The position numbers and the translations under genes are program-made. This document shows, one piece after another, positions 50,082 through 58,227 of a stretch of 64,000 nucleotides of DNA (within the stretch, counting starts at the first letter, position 1; each line of letters opens with the position of its first letter). Origin of the DNA: Catellatospora coxensis (lineage in GTDB: Bacteria; Actinomycetota; Actinomycetes; Mycobacteriales; Micromonosporaceae); the NCBI RefSeq assembly GCF_016862635.1, contig NZ_BONI01000028.1, forward strand, positions 1 to 64,000. Direction: 5' to 3'. Under the pieces are notes generated by a model that searched no databases, had not been told where the DNA came from, and worked only from the letters and a program-made list of their open reading frames with translations.

Positions 50082-50282
50082 ATGACGGAGCAGCCGATGA
50101 TCCGGATCGAACGGGGCACGCCGACGGCCGAGGAGGTCGCGGCGCTGGTGGCGGTGCTGTCGGCCCGTCCCGCGGCGAGCGCCGAGCCGGTGGCGCAGGT
50201 GTCGGCGTGGTGGCGCAGCGGGCTGCCCGCGGTGACCGCGGCCGGGCCCGGCGCCTGGCGGAGCTCCGGCCTGCCCCGCTGA
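50082..50282 (+). CDS. accE: Acyl-CoA carboxylase epsilon subunit
   Basis: 66-aa AccE-like peptide that would stabilise the AccA3-AccD complex. IRIERGTPTAEEVAALVAVLSAR, then VSAWWRSG, is the family pattern. The ATG lies 1 bp after the upstream NYN gene stop; the SD GGAGGG overlaps its end. It is too short to stand out unless the family is known. Its presence on the far side of the NYN gene supports co-transcription accD-NYN-accE. Confidence 0.85.
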   Translation: MTEQPMIRIERGTPTAEEVAALVAVLSARPAASAEPVAQVSAWWRSGLPAVTAAGPGAWRSSGLPR

Positions 50283-50417
50283 GCAGCGGGTGAGCGCGGC
50301 CGATAGCCCGGTGTGCATCCTTGCCCCATTTCGGTAGTCTGCTAGCGCTGGACCGCGTTGGTCACTGACCGCGGCACCGCCGATCGCGGACGAGAACCCC
50401 TGGGGAGGGCGTGCGAG

Positions 50418-50999
50418 ATGGGTCTGCCCGAAGAGGACAAAGGACCTGCCTGGCTGCGTGACTACGGTCGCGAGAGCGGGTACACGAAGGCGAACACGTT
50501 CACGGGTTACGACGACGGCTCGCTCGCCGTCGACCTGCAGAGCCTGGTCGACTTCGCCGAAGCGCTGGAGACGGAGCACACCAAGGACTACCGGCCGCAC
50601 GCGCAGGAGGTCTTCAAGGACATGTCCGCGAAGGTCGCCGACCCGCACGCCGACTTCATCGAGCTGTGCGCCAGCCTGGGCTGGCAGCGGGAGCTGCTGG
50701 TGCAGACCTCCGACGCGCTGCTCAAGCACGATCAGGCGGTGCTGGCGTTCGTCACCGCCGCCCGCGAGATCAGCAAGAAGTACGGCGAGGCCGACGCGCT
50801 CGGCGCGGCCAGGGCGCAGGACGTCAACAAGAACCTGGCCGTCGCGGTGCCCACCACCGCGCAGGTGCCGACGACCGCGCAGCAGCCCGGCACCACCACG
50901 GCGCCGACCACCACCGCACCCGGCACCACCGCGCCGACCACGACGATCCCGCAGGTCAACCCGACGGGCGGCACCACGACCGACGGAGGGGACTACTGA
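50418..50999 (+). CDS. Predicted type VII secretion substrate (helical, YxxxD signal)
   Basis: 193 aa. The first 130 residues form two predicted long helices (SLAVDLQSLVDFAEALETEH and ELLVQTSDALLKHDQAVLAFVTAAREI), the EsxA/EspB-like hairpin. It is followed by YGEAD, which fits the YxxxD/E type VII export signal just after the second helix. The C-terminus is Thr/Pro-rich. No WxG is seen, though GWQRE sits in the turn. ATG 50418 has GGAGG upstream. It overlaps no gene and leads into a second helical protein and a mycosin: probably one operon. Confidence 0.68.
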   Translation: MGLPEEDKGPAWLRDYGRESGYTKANTFTGYDDGSLAVDLQSLVDFAEALETEHTKDYRPHAQEVFKDMSAKVADPHADFIELCASLGWQRELLVQTSDALLKHDQAVLAFVTAAREISKKYGEADALGAARAQDVNKNLAVAVPTTAQVPTTAQQPGTTTAPTTTAPGTTAPTTTIPQVNPTGGTTTDGGDY

Positions 51000-51000
51000 T

Positions 51001-52251
51001 ATGGGCATCCCACCCGAGGACCGCGCCCCGGCCGGCACCAACTGGTACGGCAAGTCGATGCAGCAGATGTGGGACCTGGTGGCGGGCCGTCAGCTGGAGC
51101 CCCACTACACCCAGGCGTCCGGCTGGAAGCGGGCCGGCGAGCTGGCCTACCTGCACAAGAGCCGCCTGCAGACGTACCGGGAACGGCTCGCGCAGGCCTG
51201 GCCGCCGGAGTCCAGCGACGCCGCCAAGGCGTACCTGGCCAAGCTCGACGAGCTGATCCTCGCGGTCGAGGACGTGGCCCGCGTGTCCACCCAGAACCAC
51301 CAGTACTCCCGGGACATCCCGGCCGCGTTCAGCGAGGCCGAGCGCAAGCTGCAGCCGATCCGCGAGGAGTACGACCGGATCGACCGCGCCCTGCGCAACG
51401 GCCAGCCGACGCCGCTCCCGAGTGGACAGACGCCGGAGAAGTTTCTGGAGGGCAAGCTGAACGAGGCCCGTGGCGTGATGCGCGGGCTGTCGGCGGACCT
51501 GTCCCTGGTCCGGGTCGGCATGGCTCCGCCACGGCCGTACCTGCCGCCGGTCAAGCACCAGAGCGGCGACGAGCGGGACTACGGCGGCGTGGTGCCGCCG
51601 GTGATCCCGCCGGTGCTGCCGTACGGCGGTGCGGTCGCGCCGACGCCCACCGTGACCGGTGCCACGCTGGCCCCGGTGCCGGTGGCCACCGGCCCCAACC
51701 TCACCGGACTGACCCCGACGCCGACGGCTCCCCCGCCCACGCCGACGATCCCCGGCCCGCCCGGGCCGGTCACCCCCGTCGGCACGCCGCCGTTCACCAC
51801 CGGCCCGGTGATCGGCGCTCCGCCGCCGATGCTGCCCGGCATGGGCAAGCCCACCATCGGCACCCCGGTCATCGGCAACCCCGGTCCGAACCTCGGCGGG
51901 CCGCGCGCGATGCCTGCGGGCGGGGTCATCGGCGGCGCTCCCGGTGGCGGCATGGGTGCTCGCCCCGGCGTCGCGGGAGCCCGCGCCAACCCGGTCGGCG
52001 GCATGATCGGCGGACCGGGCGGCGGCATGGGCGGCCGCGGCGCGGCGGGCACGGTCAGCGGACGCGGCACGAACGGCTTCGGCGCGCCCATGGGCGGTGC
52101 GCCCGGGGCCGGCCGGCGACGCGACGAGGACGATCCCGACTTCGATCCGGACACCCTGTGGGCCGTGGATCAGGGCGGTGCGCCGGTGCTGGACGCGCCG
52201 GACGCGCCCGGTCCGGTGGACCCGGGTCCGGCGATCGGGCTCGCCCGATGA
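51001..52251 (+). CDS. Predicted type VII secretion substrate (EspB/PPE-like, Gly/Pro-rich tail)
   Basis: 416 aa. A helical N-terminus of about 180 residues contains NWYGKSMQQMWDLV and QAWPPESSDAAKAYLAKLDELI (WxP at the helix break), like PPE/EspB folds. A very Gly/Pro-rich tail (about 190-380) ends with DEDDPDFDPDTLWAVDQGGAPVL, a tail motif I associate with type VII-secreted proteins of this family. It starts 1 bp after the previous gene stop and overlaps the mycosin gene by ATGA. Confidence 0.68.
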   Translation: MGIPPEDRAPAGTNWYGKSMQQMWDLVAGRQLEPHYTQASGWKRAGELAYLHKSRLQTYRERLAQAWPPESSDAAKAYLAKLDELILAVEDVARVSTQNHQYSRDIPAAFSEAERKLQPIREEYDRIDRALRNGQPTPLPSGQTPEKFLEGKLNEARGVMRGLSADLSLVRVGMAPPRPYLPPVKHQSGDERDYGGVVPPVIPPVLPYGGAVAPTPTVTGATLAPVPVATGPNLTGLTPTPTAPPPTPTIPGPPGPVTPVGTPPFTTGPVIGAPPPMLPGMGKPTIGTPVIGNPGPNLGGPRAMPAGGVIGGAPGGGMGARPGVAGARANPVGGMIGGPGGGMGGRGAAGTVSGRGTNGFGAPMGGAPGAGRRRDEDDPDFDPDTLWAVDQGGAPVLDAPDAPGPVDPGPAIGLAR

Positions 52252-53399
52252 GGTTTGCCGCACGTCTGGCGGCGGCGAGCCTGCTCGCCGCCGTCACCAC
52301 GGTCGGGGTGGGCGCTCCCGCCCACGCCGACCGCTACCGCAACGACCAGTGGTACCTGCCGTTCCTGCGGGTCAGCGAGGCACACGCGATCAGCCAGGGC
52401 GAAGGCGTGACCGTCGCCCTCATCGACAGCGGGGTGGAGGGCAAGCACCCCGACCTCGACGGCAACGTGCTCAAGGGCTTCGACACGATCGTCGGCGGCG
52501 ACGGCGACGGCTGGGGCGACGACGAGGGCCACGGCAGCAGCATGGCCGGCCTGATCGCCGGGCACGGGCACGGCTCCGGCAACCGGGACGGCGTGCTGGG
52601 CATGGCCCCGAAGGCGAAGATCCTGCCGATCCGGATCTCCACGGCCAAGGGGCACGGTGGCGGCGACGCGATCGCCATCGGCATCGACGAGGCCGTCAAG
52701 CGTGGCGTGAAGATCATCTCGATCTCGGAGTCGGCCCCGTCGGCGGACTCCTCCGTGCTGATCAAGGCGGTGGAACGCGCCCACGCGGCAGGGGTGCTGG
52801 TGATCGCCGCCGCGGGCAACCAGCCGGACAACTTCTACGTCGCGGCCCCGGGCCGGTACCCCGGCGCGGTCGCGGTGGGCGCGGTGGACCAGAAGGGCGC
52901 GGTCGCCCCGGTGTCGGTACGCGGTGCGGAGGTGCAGCTGGTCGCTCCGGGCGTCGACATCACCAGCACCAGCCGCATCAACAAGGCCGCGAACACGCAG
53001 TACCGCAAGTCCACCGGCACCAGCCCGGCGACCGCCATCACGGCCGGGGTCGCGGCGCTGGTGTGGTCGAAGTACCCCCAGCTCACCGCTGACCAGGTGC
53101 TGGAGCGGATGACCCGCACCGCTGTCGACAAGGGCCCCGCGGGCCGGGACAACGACTACGGCTTCGGCCTCGTCGACCCCGTCGCCGCGCTCACCGCCCC
53201 GGCCGCGTCACCGTCGGCCGCCGCCCCCACCGCCGCGCCCTCGGTCGAGGTGTCCCTGCCCGAACTGCCCGGCACCCCGGACAACGGCGGCCTGAGCGGC
53301 CTCTTCACGGGCGTCGGCCTGGTCGTCATCCTGCTCGTCGGCGTTGCCCTTGTCGTCGCCGGCATCGTCGTGTTCCTGGTCCTACGCAAACGCCGCTAA
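52248..53399 (+). CDS. Type VII secretion-associated serine protease (mycosin)
   Basis: 383-aa subtilisin-like membrane-anchored protease of the MycP group. A signal peptide (1-27), the catalytic triad Asp60 (LIDSG), His95 (GHGSSMA) and Ser259 (GTSPATA), oxyanion Asn191 (AAGN), a Pro/Ala linker and a C-terminal membrane helix (about 350-378) before basic residues. MycP matures ESX substrates and holds the secretion channel together. The ATG overlaps the upstream substrate gene. No EccB, EccC, EccD or EccE gene is in the window. Confidence 0.9.
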   Translation: MRFAARLAAASLLAAVTTVGVGAPAHADRYRNDQWYLPFLRVSEAHAISQGEGVTVALIDSGVEGKHPDLDGNVLKGFDTIVGGDGDGWGDDEGHGSSMAGLIAGHGHGSGNRDGVLGMAPKAKILPIRISTAKGHGGGDAIAIGIDEAVKRGVKIISISESAPSADSSVLIKAVERAHAAGVLVIAAAGNQPDNFYVAAPGRYPGAVAVGAVDQKGAVAPVSVRGAEVQLVAPGVDITSTSRINKAANTQYRKSTGTSPATAITAGVAALVWSKYPQLTADQVLERMTRTAVDKGPAGRDNDYGFGLVDPVAALTAPAASPSAAAPTAAPSVEVSLPELPGTPDNGGLSGLFTGVGLVVILLVGVALVVAGIVVFLVLRKRR

Positions 53400-53401
53400 A
53401 G

Positions 53402-53445
53402 GAAGGGCACCTTCACATCGCTATGCGTTGTAGAAGGTGCCCTTC
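53402..53445 (+). terminator. Hairpin after the mycosin gene, family B palindrome
   Basis: GAAGGGCACCTTC and GAAGGTGCCCTTC, a 13-bp perfect stem just after the mycosin stop, followed by TTAACG. The right half with GCGTTGTA before it repeats the word found in the hairpin at 20141-20189. A probable terminator of the type VII cassette. Confidence 0.7.
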
Positions 53446-53541
53446 TTAACGCCTTGAGCCGCTGAGCTGGGCGGGAACGGCCGGAAAACGGCGGTCGCCG
53501 CGTGCCGCCGCCCGTGGCGGGCCCGGTGGCCCGTACGCCGG

Positions 53542-53547
53542 TACGCT
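53542..53547 (+). promoter_or_regulatory. -10 box of a leaderless maf transcript
   Basis: TACGCT, 7 nt before the maf ATG, with no SD. It would start the mRNA at or next to the start codon. Confidence 0.45.
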
Positions 53548-53554
53548 GCCCTGC

Positions 53555-54178
53555 ATGGCAGCTCGACCGACCTTCATCCTCGCCTCCGCGAGCCCGGCCC
53601 GGCGCACCCTGCTCGACTCCGCGGGCATCGACGCCGAAGTCGTCGTCAGCGGGGTCGACGAGGACGCCGTCGAAGCGACCACGGCGGAGGCGCTGAGCGC
53701 CGTGCTGGCCCGGATGAAGGCGAACGCGGTCGCCGAGCGCCTGCGGCACAGCGCCGCGGCCCCGGCCAGGGCACTCGTCCTGGGCTGCGACTCGGTGCTC
53801 GCCTTCGACGGGCAGATCCTCGGCAAGCCCGACGACGCCGACGACGCCGTCAAGCGCTGGCAGGCGATGCGGGGGCGCAGCGGCGTGCTGCACACCGGCC
53901 ACTGCCTGGTGGAGCTGCCCACCGGCCGGGTCACCGAGGAGGTCGGCTCGACCGTGGTCCACTTCGCGGACCTCAGCGACGCCGAGATCGAGGCGTACGT
54001 GGCCACCGGTGAGCCGCTGTGGGTCGCGGGCTCCTTCACCATCGACGGGCTGGGCGGCCCCTTCGTCGAGCGCATCGAGGGCGACCACACCAACGTGGTC
54101 GGGCTCTCCCTGCCGCTGCTGCGCCGCCTGCTGGCCGCGCTGGACATCCCGATCACGGAGCTCTGGCGGCAGCGCTGA
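53555..54178 (+). CDS. maf: Maf-family nucleotide pyrophosphatase
   Basis: 207-aa house-cleaning nucleotide diphosphatase. N-terminal LASASPARRTLLDSAGI gives the SxSPRR-type motif; VDEDAVE, GCDSVLAFDGQILGKP and IDGLGGPFVERIEGDHTNVVGL follow. Maf genes often sit beside accA3-type carboxylase genes in actinobacteria; here several other genes separate them. Substrate may be dTTP/UTP or m5-type nucleotides. Confidence 0.93.
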   Translation: MAARPTFILASASPARRTLLDSAGIDAEVVVSGVDEDAVEATTAEALSAVLARMKANAVAERLRHSAAAPARALVLGCDSVLAFDGQILGKPDDADDAVKRWQAMRGRSGVLHTGHCLVELPTGRVTEEVGSTVVHFADLSDAEIEAYVATGEPLWVAGSFTIDGLGGPFVERIEGDHTNVVGLSLPLLRRLLAALDIPITELWRQR

Positions 54179-54216
54179 CCGGCCCGCCTGACATAGGGTC
54201 GGCGTAGGGTCACCCG

Positions 54217-54236
54217 CCACCGGCCAGGGCCGGTGG
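54217..54236 (+). terminator. Short hairpin between maf and the O-methyltransferase
   Basis: CCACCGGCCAGGGCCGGTGG, a near-perfect stem-loop 38 bp past the maf stop. It may end the maf transcript or attenuate the methyltransferase. Confidence 0.45.
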
Positions 54237-54308
54237 TGTGCGGGGCGAGCACACGGGCCTCGCGCGTTGCGACAGCTCGGCCCGGTGGCCGAGCAGCGAG
54301 GAGGAGTC

Positions 54309-54968
54309 ATGGGCCGCGCCTTCATCACGGTCACCGACGAGCTGCACGACTACGTCGTCGCACACGGCACCCCGCCCGGCGACCTGGAACGCGACCTGGT
54401 CGCCGAGACGCTGCGGGCGACCGGCGGCGCGTCCCGGATGCAGATCGAGCCGGAGTACGCCGCGCTGCTAACTATGCTGACGAGGCTGGTGAACGCCCGC
54501 CACGCGGTCGAGGTGGGCACCTTCACCGGCATGTCCTCGCTGGCCATCGGCCGGGGGCTGGCCGACGGCGGCAGGCTGGTCTGCTTCGACATCTCGGCCG
54601 AGTACACGGCCATCGCGCAGCGCTTCTGGCAGCGCGCCGGCCTGGACGACCGCATCGAGCTGCGCCTCGGCCCGGCCGTCGAAGGGCTGGCCGCGCTGCC
54701 CGCCGAACCCCACCTCGACCTCGCCTTCATCGACGCCGACAAGGAGGGCTACGCGGCGTACTGGGACGCCCTGGTGCCGCGGATGCGGCCCGGCGGGATG
54801 CTGATCGTGGACAACGTGCTGTGGTCAGGCCACGTCCTGGACGAGAAGCCCAAGGACACCTCCACCGCCGCGCTGATCGCCTTCAACGCCAAGGCCGCCG
54901 CCGACGACCGCGTCGACGTCGTCATGCTCCCCTTCTCCGACGGCGTCACCCTGGCCCGCAAGCGCTGA
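54309..54968 (+). CDS. SAM-dependent O-methyltransferase (CCoAOMT-like, class I)
   Basis: 219 aa. The SAM-binding motif VEVGTFTGMSSLAIGRGL (about residues 65-82), metal-binding and catalytic FIDADKEGY (about 143-151), and MLIVDNVLWSGHVLD near 171-185 match the bacterial cation-dependent O-methyltransferase family. It acts on catechol-like substrates in known cases; substrate here unknown. ATG 54309 has GGAGGAG upstream. Confidence 0.92.
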   Translation: MGRAFITVTDELHDYVVAHGTPPGDLERDLVAETLRATGGASRMQIEPEYAALLTMLTRLVNARHAVEVGTFTGMSSLAIGRGLADGGRLVCFDISAEYTAIAQRFWQRAGLDDRIELRLGPAVEGLAALPAEPHLDLAFIDADKEGYAAYWDALVPRMRPGGMLIVDNVLWSGHVLDEKPKDTSTAALIAFNAKAAADDRVDVVMLPFSDGVTLARKR

Positions 54969-55024
54969 CCGGCCCAGCCCAGCCCGGCCCGGTGCGGCCG
55001 GCGCGGCGGGCGCGGCCGGTGCAT

Positions 55025-55085
55025 GATCGCCGTTTCCGGTCATGATCTGCGGTTCGACACCAGGTTCTGACCCGAACCGGCGATC
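55025..55085. terminator. Inverted repeat between convergent genes
   Basis: GATCGCCGTTTCCGGTCA and TGACCCGAACCGGCGATC, 18-bp arms with two mismatches around a 25-bp loop. It lies between the convergent O-methyltransferase and MFS genes. GATC ends resemble other palindromes here (31223, 14344). Confidence 0.55.
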
Positions 55086-55113
55086 TTCCCTGGCACCCCG
55101 TCTCGGGGACGCC

Positions 55114-56382
55114 TCAGGCCGGATCGGCGGCCAGGGCCGGGGTGAGCGGGGTCCGGGCGGTGGCGGCGAAGCGCCAGGCCAGGTAAGCGGCGCCCGCGAT
55201 CAGCAGCGGGATGAACAGGAACGCGGTATGCGCGCCGACCTGGTCGGCGACCAGGCCGAGCAGCAGCGGACCCGCACCGAAGCTGACGGCCATCGAGTAC
55301 GACGCCACCCCGGCGGCCCGGTCCGCCTGGCCCGGTGCGGCCGCCACGGCCAGCGAGATGGCCAGCGGGTAGTGCATGGCGTTGCCGAGCCCGACCACGA
55401 CCAGCCCCGCCACGGCCACCACCGCGCTGCCCGCGGTCCAGAAGACGGTGAACCCGGCGAGGCTCAGCGCCAGCGCACCGAAGTAGAGCGGGATCGAGGA
55501 CAGCCGCAGCGCGATGCGGGCCCCGACCAGCCTGCCGGCGAACATCCCGCCGACCATCGCGGACATGACCGCGGTGGCCGCCCCGGCGGACAGCCCGACC
55601 TGGCCGCGCAGCACCTCGGCGGTCCACATCGACAGCACGACCTCGACCGCGCCGGTGACCGTCATCATGCCCCAGGCCAGCCAGTACGCCCCCGGTAGCC
55701 GCGCGCTGCGGGGGCGGACCGGACCGGCGCCGGCCGCCGCGGCAACCCGGTCGGCGTCGGCGGGCGGCACGGGCAGGCCCGTCCCGGCCACGACCGGCTG
55801 GGAGGAGGCGGGACCGGACGGGACGCGTACCCCCTTGATCTTGGCGACGACCGCGACCAGCGTGATGAGGGCGACCAGCAGGGCGAGCCCGGCCCGCCAG
55901 CCCCAGCCCGCGCGGATGGTCGCGCCGATGATCAGCGGGGCGGCCAGGCCGGCGGCGCAGGCGACGGCGTTGGCCTCGCTGATCGCGGCGGGGCCGGCCG
56001 GTCCGTGCCGTTCGGACAGCGCGGAGACGATGCCGCCGATCGCGGCGATGCCGGCCGTGGCGATGACGACGGTGAGCCCGATGGTGACCGCGAAGTACGC
56101 GGGCAGCAGCACGTACCCGAGCACGCACGCGCCGATGACGGCCTGGCAGGCCCAGAGGACGGGGCCGCGGCCGAAGCGCCGGGACAGGTGGGGGTAGAGC
56201 GCGCCGCCGGCGACCGCGCCGACCGCGATGGCGGTGCTGTGCAGCCCGGCCACGGCGGCCGAGGTGCCCTGCTCGGCGCGCAGCAGCGGCACGATCGGGC
56301 CGAAGCCGTAGTTGAAGTAGCCCCAGAGCCCCAGCTGAAGGTAGATCAACCAGGTGGCGAGGTCACGCGAAAGCCGGGGCAC
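55114..56382 (-). CDS. MFS transporter
   Basis: 422-aa major-facilitator protein with about twelve helices and the loop LYPHLSRRFGRGPVLW after helix 2 (motif A-like). Central cytosolic loop about residues 185-230. No regulator neighbour. The family (CynX/sugar-type or drug efflux) cannot be named from sequence; substrate unknown. Confidence 0.88.
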   Translation of the reverse strand: MPRLSRDLATWLIYLQLGLWGYFNYGFGPIVPLLRAEQGTSAAVAGLHSTAIAVGAVAGGALYPHLSRRFGRGPVLWACQAVIGACVLGYVLLPAYFAVTIGLTVVIATAGIAAIGGIVSALSERHGPAGPAAISEANAVACAAGLAAPLIIGATIRAGWGWRAGLALLVALITLVAVVAKIKGVRVPSGPASSQPVVAGTGLPVPPADADRVAAAAGAGPVRPRSARLPGAYWLAWGMMTVTGAVEVVLSMWTAEVLRGQVGLSAGAATAVMSAMVGGMFAGRLVGARIALRLSSIPLYFGALALSLAGFTVFWTAGSAVVAVAGLVVVGLGNAMHYPLAISLAVAAAPGQADRAAGVASYSMAVSFGAGPLLLGLVADQVGAHTAFLFIPLLIAGAAYLAWRFAATARTPLTPALAADPA

Positions 56383-56441
56383 CCACCGAAGCTACGCTCC
56401 TTACAGGTACCCCGGCCTCGGGTTGAGACGGAGCCAACACC

Positions 56442-57203
56442 TCAGCGCACGGACTTGGCGAACGTCCGCGACGAGATGATCAACGCGACCACGGTCAGCG
56501 GGGTGAGGATCGCCAGCGCCTGCCAGACCGCGTCGTCACCCGGGTTGCCCGCGAACAGCGCGCGCACCCCGTCGGTCGCCCACTTGAACGGGTTGGCCTT
56601 GGCGACGTTCTTCAGCCATTCCGGGGCGAAGGTGAGCGGCAGGAAGATGCCCGCCAGCAGCATGATCGGCTGGATGACCGTGTTCAGCATCGGCGCCATG
56701 GCGTCCTCGCTGCGCAGGGTCAGGCCCAGCGCGTAGCCGGTCGACGACAGCAGCAGCGTCATCAGGCCGATCAGCAGGTATGCCAGCAGCGCGTCGCCGA
56801 CCGCCACCCGCAGCCCGAACGGCACCGCGAGCAGCGTCACCAGCACGGCCTGGAACAGCAGCTGCACGACGTCGCGCAGCGAGCGGCCGAGCAGCAGCGC
56901 GACCCGGCTGACCGGGGTGACCCGGTTGCGCTCGATCACGCCGGCCCGCAGCTCGGCGATGATGCCGAACCCGGAGAAGGCGCTGAACAGGGCGACCATG
57001 ACCAGCATGCCGGGTACGAAGATCCGGTACGCCTGCTCGTCGGTCATCGGCCCGCCCTGGCTGAGCGCCTGCTTCATCAGCGGCGCGAACAGCAGCAGGT
57101 AGAACATCGGCTGGATGATGCCGACGGCGACCCAGACGGGGTTGCGCAGCAGCAGCTGCATCTGGCGCTGGAAGACCAGCCAGGTGTCACGAAGGAACTT
57201 CAC
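56442..57203 (-). CDS. ABC-2 type permease (DrrB-like)
   Basis: 253-aa integral membrane subunit with six helices, including PVWVAVGIIQPMFYLLLFAPLM near the N-terminus and the conserved PIMLLAGIFLPL and FKWATDGVRALF in the second half. It partners the DrrA-like ATPase, whose stop lies 3 bp upstream. DrrAB pumps export drugs or lipids; the natural substrate is unknown. Confidence 0.92.
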   Translation of the reverse strand: MKFLRDTWLVFQRQMQLLLRNPVWVAVGIIQPMFYLLLFAPLMKQALSQGGPMTDEQAYRIFVPGMLVMVALFSAFSGFGIIAELRAGVIERNRVTPVSRVALLLGRSLRDVVQLLFQAVLVTLLAVPFGLRVAVGDALLAYLLIGLMTLLLSSTGYALGLTLRSEDAMAPMLNTVIQPIMLLAGIFLPLTFAPEWLKNVAKANPFKWATDGVRALFAGNPGDDAVWQALAILTPLTVVALIISSRTFAKSVR

Positions 57204-57206
57204 TGC

Positions 57207-58160
57207 TCAGCTCTCCCTCAGGCTGCGGCCGGTCTTGGCCAGGAACACGTCGTCGAGGCTGGGGCGGTGCAGCTCGATGCCCTCGATGGCGACGCCCTCG
57301 GCGTCCAGGGTGCGCAGCACGTGCGGGATGGCGCTCGCGCCGTCCTCGACGTACAACCGCAGGGACTGCTCGGTGGTCTCGACCTTGCGCACGTACTCGG
57401 CGGTACCGAACAGGTCGGCGGCCCTGGCCACCTCGCGCGCGTTGACGGAGACGACGTCGCCGAGCACCTCCTGCTTGAGGTCGGCGGGCGTGCCCTCGGC
57501 GACGATCTGGCCGTGGTCCATGATCGCCAGCCGGTCGCAGAGCGCGTCGGCCTCGTCCAGGTAGTGCGTGGTGAGGAAGACGGTCATGCCCATCTCGCGC
57601 AGCTTGCGCACCTCGCCCCACATGTGGGCGCGGGACTGCGGGTCCAGGCCGGTGGTCGGCTCGTCGAGGAAGACGACCTTCGGGGAGTGGATGATGCCGA
57701 GCGCGATGTCGACGCGGCGGCGCTGGCCGCCGGAGTAGGTCTTGCAGCGGCGGTCGGCGTACTCGGACAGCTCGAAGGTGTCCAGGGCCTCGGCGGCGCG
57801 GCGCTGGGCGTCGGCCTTGCCGATGCCGTACATGCGCGCGTGCAGCACCAGCTCCTCGCGGCCGGTGGACTCGTCCCAGGTGCTGCCGCCCTGGGCGACG
57901 TAGCCGATGCGGCGACGCACCTCGCCCGGCTCCTTGCGCAGGTCGGCGCCCGCGATGACGGCGCTGCCGCCGTCGGGCTCCAGCAGGGTCGCGAGCATCC
58001 GCAGGGTGGTGGTCTTGCCGGCGCCGTTCGGGCCGAGGAAGCCGAAGATCTCGCCCTCGGCGACGCTCAGGTCGACGCCGCGTACCGCCTCCACGGTCTT
58101 CGTCTCGCGACCGGCACGGGAGCGGAAGGACTTCCGCAGCCCGGAGGTCTCGATGATCAT
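57207..58160 (-). CDS. ABC transporter ATP-binding protein (DrrA-like)
   Basis: 317 aa. Walker A GPNGAGKTTTLRML, Q-loop GYVAQGG, signature TYSGGQRRRVDIALG, Walker B VVFLDEPTTGLD, H-loop LTTHYLDEAD, and a C-terminal domain typical of DrrA (daunorubicin-type). It is coupled to the permease by a 3-bp gap, and the PadR gene lies 64 bp upstream. A promoter with TTGACT-N18-TAGGCT lies in that gap, with palindromes at the -35 and in the spacer. Confidence 0.94.
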   Translation of the reverse strand: MIIETSGLRKSFRSRAGRETKTVEAVRGVDLSVAEGEIFGFLGPNGAGKTTTLRMLATLLEPDGGSAVIAGADLRKEPGEVRRRIGYVAQGGSTWDESTGREELVLHARMYGIGKADAQRRAAEALDTFELSEYADRRCKTYSGGQRRRVDIALGIIHSPKVVFLDEPTTGLDPQSRAHMWGEVRKLREMGMTVFLTTHYLDEADALCDRLAIMDHGQIVAEGTPADLKQEVLGDVVSVNAREVARAADLFGTAEYVRKVETTEQSLRLYVEDGASAIPHVLRTLDAEGVAIEGIELHRPSLDDVFLAKTGRSLRES

Positions 58161-58188
58161 TTTTACTCCAAGGTCAGGGGTGACCTGG

Positions 58189-58227
58189 AGCCTAGGACCG
58201 CGGTCCGACAGTAGTCAAGTTTGATTA
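58189..58227 (-). promoter_or_regulatory. Promoter and overlapping operators of the drrAB-like operon
   Basis: TTGACT (58218-58213) and TAGGCT (58194-58189) on the minus strand, spaced 18 bp, about 30 bp before the ATPase start. A perfect 12-bp palindrome, GGACCGCGGTCC (58195-58206), fills the spacer, and TAGTCAAGTTTGATTA (58212-58227), nearly palindromic, covers the -35. The PadR protein encoded just upstream is the likely binder. Confidence 0.6.
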
